Below are positions 1 through 6,400 of a DNA stretch of 7,104 bases, piece after piece. The position numbers and the translations under genes are program-made. The stretch is from Verrucomicrobiales bacterium (lineage in GTDB: Bacteria > Verrucomicrobiota > Verrucomicrobiia > Limisphaerales > UBA1100): the NCBI GenBank assembly GCA_003517285.1, contig DPAW01000104.1, positions 1-7,104 on the forward strand, given 5' to 3'. The notes beneath the pieces are model-generated. The model was not told the DNA's origin. It saw only the letters and a program-made list of their open reading frames with translations, and searched no databases. Position 1 is the first letter of the stretch. Each line of letters begins with the position of its first letter.

Positions 1-963
1 TTTGAAATCCACACAGCGCAAATCTGCGCCAGCTTCCTGTCGGCCGTGGAAGCCGAACAGTAGGCCGTTCTTCACAACGCAACTGGAATAATGACAGCTC
101 ATGGAGGTGTCGTTGGTCCACACGGTTTTTAAGTCCGCGCCGTCGACGGCTAAGAGGGTGGCGCCCTTGCCATAGCTGGTGGAGGCAAACACAAGGTCGC
201 CCAGTATCACCGGCGTGCAGGCATTCACGCTGGCGCGCATTGCGGGCCGCCAATGATGACTAAAGCGCACTTTGCCTGTGGCTGGATCCACGGAGACGAG
301 CCCTTCGCGGGTAAAGAACACGGCCTGCGGGGTTTCATTGATGGTGGCGAGCACGGGCGAGGCGTAACTGGCCGGTTCCTCCGTGGCGCGCCAGCGCAGT
401 TTGCCGCTGGCGACATCCAGTCCGATGATGCCGGCTTGGGCACCGCCGATGTTAAGCAGCACGGTGTTGCTCACGACCAGCGGCGAGCAGGCGAATCCGA
501 AGAATCCCTTAGGAGCCTTGAACTGGGTGCGAGCGTCCAGTTTCCAGAGAGCCTTGCCGGTTTTCAAATCCCACGCGTGCACCATGCCGTGGGCGCCGTG
601 AGTGAAGACGCGGCCGCCGGCAATGGCGGGCACGGCTCGCGGGCCGTTGTCGAATCGGAAATCATCCACGTAATCGGCGCCATATCGCGCACGCCAGATC
701 GGCTTGCCGGTGACGGAGTTCAGGCAGTCGACGATTTCCTCATGGTCGAGCCGGTGAAAGAGGATGAGCTTGCCCTCGGCCACGGTCGGCCCGGCAAAGC
801 CGGCTCCGACCTGCGTTTGCCAGAGCTGCTGCGGACCGGTGGCTGGCCAGGCGGGGAGGTCCTTGCCCTGATAGGATCCATCACGGCGCGGGCCGAGAAA
901 TTGCGGCCAATCTTCGGCGCTTAACGGGAACGCAATCGCCAACAGCAACAGCAGAATTCGCAT
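1..963 (-). CDS. Secreted PQQ-like beta-propeller repeat protein (partial, C-terminus off the left edge)
   Basis: An open frame of 321 codons runs from ATG at 963 to the window edge without a stop, so the C-terminus is missing. Residues 1-16 form a signal peptide (MR, a run of leucines, then LSA before EDW), implying export. After it comes DWPQFLGP, a common opening of PQQ_2/BamB-like propeller proteins in planctomycetes and verrucomicrobia. Blade signatures of the type (D)xxTGKxxW recur at about residues 81-90 (SVTGKPIW), 131-140 (WDLKTGKALW), 182-191 (LDVASGKLRW), 225-234 (VDPATGKVRF) and 273-282 (a weaker copy ending in VW), spaced 43-51 residues, so at least five blades are visible. Such proteins may be quinoprotein-like enzymes or only structural propellers; no PQQ ligands or calcium site can be assigned here, so I do not call a dehydrogenase. 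It lies 40 bp after the zinc-ribbon gene, probably in the same transcript. No clear Shine-Dalgarno precedes the ATG, but the signal peptide fixes the start well. Confidence 0.88.
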   Translation of the reverse strand, partial: MRILLLLLAIAFPLSAEDWPQFLGPRRDGSYQGKDLPAWPATGPQQLWQTQVGAGFAGPTVAEGKLILFHRLDHEEIVDCLNSVTGKPIWRARYGADYVDDFRFDNGPRAVPAIAGGRVFTHGAHGMVHAWDLKTGKALWKLDARTQFKAPKGFFGFACSPLVVSNTVLLNIGGAQAGIIGLDVASGKLRWRATEEPASYASPVLATINETPQAVFFTREGLVSVDPATGKVRFSHHWRPAMRASVNACTPVILGDLVFASTSYGKGATLLAVDGADLKTVWTNDTSMSCHYSSCVVKNGLLFGFHGRQEAGADLRCVDFK

Positions 964-1003
964 GCCGCAGGATACCGTGTGCCGGGTGAATTGGAAACGG
1001 GAA

Positions 1004-1285
1004 TTAAACCCACATGAGGAGCAGAGCGGCGATCAGGCCCAGACCGACCAGCCACCAAAACCAATGCAGCCCGTGTGGGACAACTTTTTTTGGGGTATTG
1101 CCGGTGCCGAATTCGCGTTCAACAAATTCGTCGTAATCGAACTCGTCCTCATCCAGCCCGAGATCGGGCGCGTAGTCTTCCTCCCAGCCGGTGGATACAT
1201 CCGCACCGCATTCGGGGCAGGCACGGGCGTTGGGATGAATGTCAGCGCCGCAGTGGGCGCAGGTGTCAGGTGGTTCAGTCGGCAT
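1004..1285 (-). CDS. Small zinc-ribbon protein with acidic linker and C-terminal transmembrane anchor
   Basis: This is a 93-residue protein in three parts. Residues 9-26 carry a double CxxC zinc ribbon (CAHCG at 9-13 and CPECG at 23-27), the usual treble-clef/zinc-ribbon spacing. Residues 34-59 are strongly acidic, with runs such as DEDEFDYDEF. Residues 73-93 are a hydrophobic Trp- and Leu-rich segment ending at the C-terminus, as expected of a tail-anchored inner-membrane protein with the ribbon in the cytoplasm. The function is unknown: short zinc-ribbon plus membrane-helix proteins are common in bacteria and mostly uncharacterised. The ATG shares its A with the TGA stop of the upstream acetyltransferase (TGATG), and no separate Shine-Dalgarno is seen, so translation is probably coupled to that gene. 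The intact domain layout and the coupling argue that the gene is real despite its size. Zinc binding is inferred from the four cysteines. Confidence 0.85.
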   Translation of the reverse strand: MPTEPPDTCAHCGADIHPNARACPECGADVSTGWEEDYAPDLGLDEDEFDYDEFVEREFGTGNTPKKVVPHGLHWFWWLVGLGLIAALLLMWV

Positions 1286-1866
1286 CAGCCCATGCCGGCG
1301 TATTCCTCGTCGGTCTTCAGGTCCATACCCATCAATACGTAGTCATGCTGAATGGCCTGCATGTCCTGCACATAGTCCTCAAGGCGCATGAGGTGTGTGA
1401 AGCCGAGCAGGGCGAACAGTTTCTGGCCGCCTTCCTGTTTGTCGATGAACTCGGCCTCGACCTTTTGCAGGCCGGCCATGCGGGCGACATCGACGAGCTC
1501 CTGCACGAGCTTGCCGGCAATGCCTTTCTGGCGGTACTTGGGCAGGATGCTTTGGCTGATGCGGCCGATGTGGCGTTTCCAGCCGCCGTTGTTTTGGAGG
1601 AGCGAGGCGACGGCGATGACCTTGCCTTCGTGCAGGGCCAGTAGTGGTAGGCGCGCGTAGAGGTCGATGTTCTCGCACCATTGCTTAATCACTTCGGGAT
1701 CGCGCACGCGGCGTTTGAAAAACATGACCTCCGGTTCGGGCAGGTTTTTGAAAAACCCGAGCAGGGCCTTTTCGTCGCCGGCTTCCAGCGGGCGAATGTT
1801 AATTTCCATGCCGTCATCGGCGGTGAAGGTTTTATCGATTTCTTTGAGTGCCAGTTCGAATGACAT
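1285..1866 (-). CDS. GNAT-family N-acetyltransferase
   Basis: A cytoplasmic acetyl-CoA-dependent acyltransferase of 193 residues is predicted. After a short N-terminal extension, the GNAT fold begins near residue 21 (EINIRPLEAGDE, the typical first strand with IRP and a following helix). The strand before the cofactor loop is around residues 83-90 (VIAVASLL). Motif A follows at residues 107-120, with ILPKYRQKGIAGKL giving the R-x-x-G-x-A pyrophosphate loop (R112 to A117). Motif B is around 145-158 (EGGQKLFALLGFTH, the usual 'xxxLFxxLGF' element). The substrate cannot be deduced; the FFKNLPEPE..FFKRR segment resembles the acceptor side of Pat-like protein acetyltransferases, but this is only a loose impression. 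I chose ATG at 1866 because AAGGA (1878-1874) sits 7 bases upstream. An in-frame GTG at 1896 would add 10 residues but is less convincing. The 3' end overlaps the zinc-ribbon gene by one base. Confidence 0.9.
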   Translation of the reverse strand: MSFELALKEIDKTFTADDGMEINIRPLEAGDEKALLGFFKNLPEPEVMFFKRRVRDPEVIKQWCENIDLYARLPLLALHEGKVIAVASLLQNNGGWKRHIGRISQSILPKYRQKGIAGKLVQELVDVARMAGLQKVEAEFIDKQEGGQKLFALLGFTHLMRLEDYVQDMQAIQHDYVLMGMDLKTDEEYAGMG

Positions 1867-1873
1867 AACTAAA

Positions 1874-1878
1874 TCCTT
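1874..1878 (-). promoter_or_regulatory. Shine-Dalgarno site deciding the acetyltransferase start
   Basis: AAGGA on the minus strand lies 7 bases before ATG at 1866, which is ideal spacing. It supports 1866 over the in-frame GTG at 1896. It is the only textbook ribosome binding site I see among the six genes here. Confidence 0.7.
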
Positions 1879-1899
1879 GTTGAGCGCACGAGGCACCGG

Positions 1900-2769
1900 T
1901 TAATCCGTTTCAGGTTCGGAGGCGGCGGGGAATAATTCGCCCGTGATGCCTGCACTTTTGGTAAACACATCCGGCTTGAGCGCGGCGGGATTCAGGCTCC
2001 AGCGCGCGGCCAATTGGGAGATGTTGGAGGTGTTTCGGTTCAGGTGGTTGACCTGTTGGAAATCCAGTTCTTCAACGGTGGTGCCATAGTCATGGCATTT
2101 CATGCCGAGCACCGATTCCTCGGGGGTGGCTTTTCCTTGGTTCCAAAGGGTTTCACCACACCAAGCGTAGGCCCGCTCAATGCGGCCGGTGTGGGCACGT
2201 ACCCAGCAGTGGTGGCTCAGGGCGCTGTTCAGGCTGAAGAATTGCACATGTCCTAGGCGTTTGCTGATGTGGCTAAGGAAATGGAAACAAAAATCCACAT
2301 CTTCTTCCGGCGCTGGTAGGGCGGGGCCAACGACTAGGATCCAGCCATTGACCGGTGGGGAGATGAAGAGACGTTCTACTCCCGAGATGGCAAAGCCATC
2401 TTTCCAGGTGCAGCGCTGGGGATTGGAGAGGCCGAGTGTTTCCTGTACGGCAGCGACGTTGCCGCTGCGTATGGCGAGCCATTGCTCGGGCAGATCGAGG
2501 CTGCTGGGAATCAACTCCTCCAGCGGCGGTCGGCTCATGGCTTTCTCTCGCTTCATGGCGAGAATTTGTTTGCGGGTCATCAGGTAAAATCCACCTGAGA
2601 CCAACAGGATGCCCAGAAATAATCCGAGCATCAAAACGGCCACCCAATCAACTGTGCTTTGGCTGGGGTCCGGCGACAATGAGCCTAGGACGCCCAGTGG
2701 GGCGTGGGGGAAAAAGGTCACGTGGGAGACAATACAAAAAAAGCCGGATTGTTCAATCCTAAACGGCAT
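1900..2769 (-). CDS. Membrane-anchored protein of unknown function
   Basis: This is a 289-residue protein that I cannot assign to a named family. Residues 41-64 form one clear transmembrane helix (VAVLMLGLFLGILLVSGG core), followed by a basic stretch (TRKQILAMKREK), so by the positive-inside rule the large C-terminal part is cytoplasmic. That part, about residues 90-290, looks globular: it is rich in Trp, Cys and His and has conserved-looking blocks such as LPEQWLAIRSGNVAAVQ (93-109), VNGWILVVGPALP (140-152), HVQFFS (174-179), RIERAYAWCGETLWNQG (196-212) and ISQLAARWSLNP (250-261). I have the impression of similar hypothetical proteins in Verrucomicrobiota, unconfirmed. It appears to be the first gene of the minus-strand cluster, 33 bp before the acetyltransferase. 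The ATG at 2769 lacks a visible Shine-Dalgarno, and a downstream GTG or TTG within the first 31 codons would still keep the membrane helix, so the start is uncertain. Confidence 0.75.
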   Translation of the reverse strand: MPFRIEQSGFFCIVSHVTFFPHAPLGVLGSLSPDPSQSTVDWVAVLMLGLFLGILLVSGGFYLMTRKQILAMKREKAMSRPPLEELIPSSLDLPEQWLAIRSGNVAAVQETLGLSNPQRCTWKDGFAISGVERLFISPPVNGWILVVGPALPAPEEDVDFCFHFLSHISKRLGHVQFFSLNSALSHHCWVRAHTGRIERAYAWCGETLWNQGKATPEESVLGMKCHDYGTTVEELDFQQVNHLNRNTSNISQLAARWSLNPAALKPDVFTKSAGITGELFPAASEPETD

Positions 2770-2845
2770 GAGAATGCTTCATGAGCGCGCCAAACAGCTT
2801 GCATGCCCGGGGTAAACGGGGTTTGATCAGCGCACGTTTTTTGCC
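2770..2845. promoter_or_regulatory. Divergent intergenic region between the two gene blocks
   Basis: These 76 bp separate two outward-facing starts and must hold the promoters of both blocks unless those lie inside genes. I see no convincing -35/-10 pair on either strand. A short direct repeat, CGGGGT at 2808-2813 and 2817-2822 (9-bp period), and an adjoining GCATGC palindrome at 2801-2806 are the only structured elements; either could be chance. Confidence 0.4.
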
Positions 2846-3493
2846 ATGAAACGCGCCATTTTTTGCATTTTCTTCGCCGTTACCGTGCTCTCCGGTCGGG
2901 CGGATTCCGTGACGCGCATTGCCTGTGTGGGCGACAGCATTACCTATGGTGCGGCCATTCGCGACCGGGCCAATCACTGTTATCCCAAGGTGCTGGGCGA
3001 TCTGCTTGGCAAAGGCTACACCGTCCGCAATTACGGCGTGAACGGCGCCACGCTGCTCAAGAACGGCGACCGACCTTACTGGAAGCTGGGAGCCTTCAAG
3101 CAGGCTACGGACTTCGGCCCGAACGTGGTGATCCTGAAGCTGGGCACCAATGACACCAAGCCGCAAAACTGGGGCAAGGTCGGCAAGGAATACGAGGCGG
3201 ACTTGCGCGCGATGGTGACGCATTTCAAGAGTCTGCCCTCCAAGCCGATGATCTATTTGTGCCTGCCGGTCCCCGTGTACCAGACGCGCTGGGGCATCAA
3301 TGAGAAAACCGTCAAGGGCGGTGTCATTCCCGTCATTCGCAAGGTGGCCAGGGACGAGAGCTTGACGGTGATCGATTTGTATCAAGCGTTGTCCGGCAAG
3401 CCCGCGATGTTTCCGGACAAGATCCACCCCAACGCCGCCGGCGCCAAGCTGATGGCCCAGACCATTCACTCTGTTCTTAAGAAAAAACACTAA
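2846..3493 (+). CDS. Secreted SGNH/GDSL hydrolase (probable carbohydrate esterase-like enzyme)
   Basis: This is a 215-residue exported esterase or lipase-like hydrolase. Residues 1-19 are a signal peptide (MKR, hydrophobic core, cleavage probably after GRA). All SGNH blocks are present: block I IACVGDSITYG with nucleophile Ser31; block II with the oxyanion Gly64 in NYGVNGAT; block III GTND at 100-103 with Asn102; and block V DKIHPNAAG with Asp191 and His194. The length is normal for a single-domain member. The substrate is not determined; the GDSITYG and FPDxIHPN patterns resemble acetylesterases acting on polysaccharides or sialate-type esters, so deacylation of a glycan outside the cytoplasm is a reasonable inference. 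No clear Shine-Dalgarno precedes ATG 2846, but the signal peptide supports this start. The next gene begins 5 bp after the stop, so the two are almost certainly co-transcribed. Confidence 0.92.
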   Translation: MKRAIFCIFFAVTVLSGRADSVTRIACVGDSITYGAAIRDRANHCYPKVLGDLLGKGYTVRNYGVNGATLLKNGDRPYWKLGAFKQATDFGPNVVILKLGTNDTKPQNWGKVGKEYEADLRAMVTHFKSLPSKPMIYLCLPVPVYQTRWGINEKTVKGGVIPVIRKVARDESLTVIDLYQALSGKPAMFPDKIHPNAAGAKLMAQTIHSVLKKKH

Positions 3494-3498
3494 CTCTC

Positions 3499-6400
3499 AT
3501 GCGCACAGTTCTGACTCTCCTTATTCTTCTCACCGGCATCACGGGCAACGCTCGCGAACGGGCGTTCGAACTCAAGGACGGCGACCGGGTGGCGTTTCTG
3601 GGCGACACTTTCATCGAGCGGATGCAGGTCCACAATCATCTGGAACTACGGCTTACCACGGCCTGGCCTGATCGCAATATCACCTTTCGCAATCTGGGCT
3701 GGAGCGGCGACACGCCGCGCGGTGTGTCCCGCGCCGGGCTCAGCCTGCAACAGGCCGGTCGCGAACCGGCCGATGAAGGCTGGAAGCAGTTGCAGAAACA
3801 AATCACGCTGGTGAAACCCACCGTGGTCTTTCTGGGCTACGGCATGGCCAGTTCATTTGAAAATCAGCCGGAACAATTCGGTGAAGACATGCGCGCGCTC
3901 AAGGCCGCGGTTCGGAAGGCGGCCGGCGGTCCGATTCGTTTTGTGGTGTTGTCGCCCTTGCGTCATGAGCAGTTGGGCGGTGGTCTGCCGGATCCCGCCG
4001 TGCACAACCGCCAGCTCGCTGCGTACTCCAAGGAACTTCAAACGATGGCGGCGGCAGATGGCGATCTCTTTGTGACCCTGTTTAATGCCGATCCGCTGGT
4101 AAATGCCAAGCCCGCCTTGACCGAAAACGGCATTCACCCGGTGGACAGCGGCTACGCGCGCGTGGCGGCAGAGATTTGTGCTCAGCTCGGGGTGCCCGTG
4201 CATCCCCGTCTGAAATCGCCGGCGGCCATCCAGCTCCGCACGGTAATGGCCCGCAAGAACCAGCTCTTTTTCGACCGCTCGCGTCCGCAAAACATGGCTT
4301 ACATTTTTGGTTTCCGAAAACATGAGCAAGGCAACAACGCCGTCGAGATTCCGCGCTTTGATCCGTTGGTGATCGCGCAGGAAAAGGAGATTGCCGCGCG
4401 TCGCGATCTCAAACTCAAGCCCGCGCCCAATGCGCCGGTGCCAGAGAAACCCATCCGCAATCCGCAACCGTTACCGAATTTTGATACCGCTGAAGGCGTG
4501 GAGATTTCTCTGTTCGCCGAGAACCCTTCGTTGGCCAAGCCGATTCAGATGAACTTCGATCCGCAGGGCCGCCTTTGGGTGGCGACCTCGGAGGTGTATC
4601 CGCAGGTGAAACCGGGTCAGGTGGCTAATGACAAAATCGTGGTGTTGCAGGACACCACCGGCGATGGCCGCGCGGACAAGACCGAGATCTTTGCCGAAGG
4701 CCTGTTTATCCCCACCGCTATTGAACCGGGCGACGGCGGGTGTTATGTCGGCCAAAGCACCGAGCTACTGCATTTCAAGGACACCAATGGCGACGGCAAG
4801 GCCGATGAAAAACGGATCGTGTTGTCCGGCTTCGGGACTGAAGATACTCATCACACCCTGCACACCCTGCGCTGGGGGCATGATGGGCGGCTTTACTTTA
4901 ACCAATCCATTTACATTCGCAGCCACTTGGAAACACCGCACGGCGTCGTGCGCCTGAAGAGTGGCGGCATCATGTGGCTCCGGCCCGATACGCAGGAGGC
5001 CGGCATCCAGTACCGCGGTTGGTGCAATCCGTGGGGACACCACTTCAACCGCCATGGCCAATCCTTCGTTACCGATGGCGCCGGATTTCAGGGCATCAGC
5101 TACGCCATTCCCGGGGCGATGTATTTCACCTATGCCGGCGGCCGCCGCATTATGGAAAGCGCGAGCCCGGGGAATTTTCCGAAATTCGCCGGACTGGAAA
5201 TCGTCGATGGCCCGCAATTCCCCAAGGAATATCAGGGACAGGCCATCACCTGTGATTTTCGTGCCCACCGGATTGTTCGCTTTAATCTTTCAGAAAACGG
5301 CGCCGGCTATGCCGCCGAGCATCTGGGAGATTTCATTCGCAGCAGTAGCGCGAGCTTCCGCCCGATCGATGTGAAACAGGGGCCGGACGGCGCGCTCTAC
5401 ATTGCCGATTGGTCGAACCCCATTATTCAACATGGGGAAGTCGACTTCCGTGATCCGCGCCGCGACAAGGTGCACGGGCGTATTTGGCGCGTGACCTTCA
5501 AGGACCAGCCCAAGAAGAAGGCGCGCGATTTGACCGAGCAAAACAACACGGCCCTGATGGATGTCCTGTTAACTCAAGACGCCTACGACCAGGCTCAGTC
5601 GCGACGTGTTCTGCACGAACGCGGACAGGGCATCCTGCCGGATCTCAAAAAATGGCTCGCGCGTCATAGCGAGAACGAAACCGCCCAGATGGAGGCCCTG
5701 TGGCTACATGAAGCGGTGAATGTGGTCAACGCCTCGCTGTTGATGCTCACGCTGGAGGCCAACGACGCCCGCGTGCGCGCCGCGGCCATGCGCGTGTTGG
5801 CCCACTGGCATGATCGCCTTACCACCACGCAACTGCACGCCGCCGCCGGCATTCGCGACAAGCATCCGCGCGTCCGGCTCGAGGCCATGCGCGTGTATGC
5901 CGAGATGAAGGAATCCACCACCGCCCATCAAAATGCGCAGTTTGCCCTGCAGGCACTGGATCAGCCGATGGATAAGTTTCTCGATTACGGCCTGTGGTTA
6001 ACCATTAACGATCTCGCCGAACCCTTTGTCCGCGGCATGCAAAACGGCGCGCTGAATTTTAAAGGTAAACCGGCTCAGGCTGCGTTCGCGCTTCGCTCAC
6101 TGGAACCGGCTCGGGCTAGCCAGTTGATTGGTCAACTTGTGCAACAACGCAAGCTGCCCGCCAATGGAGACAGCCCGTTGATTGAGTTGATTGGTGAAGC
6201 CGGTGGTCCAGGTGAGTTGAGCACTCTGTTCAAGCAACTGCGCGCTGATGGATTTGAAACGAAAGTTCATGCCCGCGTGCTCACGGCTTTGTCGCGTGCG
6301 GCGTATCTTCGTAATGCCCGTCCGGCTGGTGATCTTTCCGGCCTAGGCGATTATTTGAAATCAAACGATGAAGCCATTCGCACGGCCGCAATTCAGTTGG

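Noticed and set aside
253..924. 223-codon plus-strand open frame
   Set aside because: It lies antisense to the propeller gene, whose frame is open over the whole 963 bases and shows a signal peptide and repeated TGKxxW blades. The plus-strand translation shows no recognisable domain.
1..963. Calling the propeller protein a quinoprotein alcohol dehydrogenase
   Set aside because: Only the repeat pattern is visible. No catalytic Asp, calcium ligands or disulphide typical of those enzymes can be identified, and the C-terminus is missing.
1075..1644. 189-codon plus-strand open frame
   Set aside because: It spans the antisense of the zinc-ribbon and acetyltransferase genes, both of which have clear motifs; its own product has low-complexity His/Arg-rich content.
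1867..1896. GTG at 1896 as the acetyltransferase start
   Set aside because: The ATG at 1866 has an ideally spaced AAGGA, and the ten extra residues do not extend the GNAT fold.
2759..3490. 243-codon minus-strand open frame
   Set aside because: It is the antisense image of the SGNH hydrolase, which has all its catalytic motifs. The reverse frame is open only because of the GC-rich codon pattern.
3853..4467. 204-codon minus-strand open frame
   Set aside because: It is antisense to the SGNH-like domain and linker of the large fusion gene, whose frame is continuous and has recognisable motifs.
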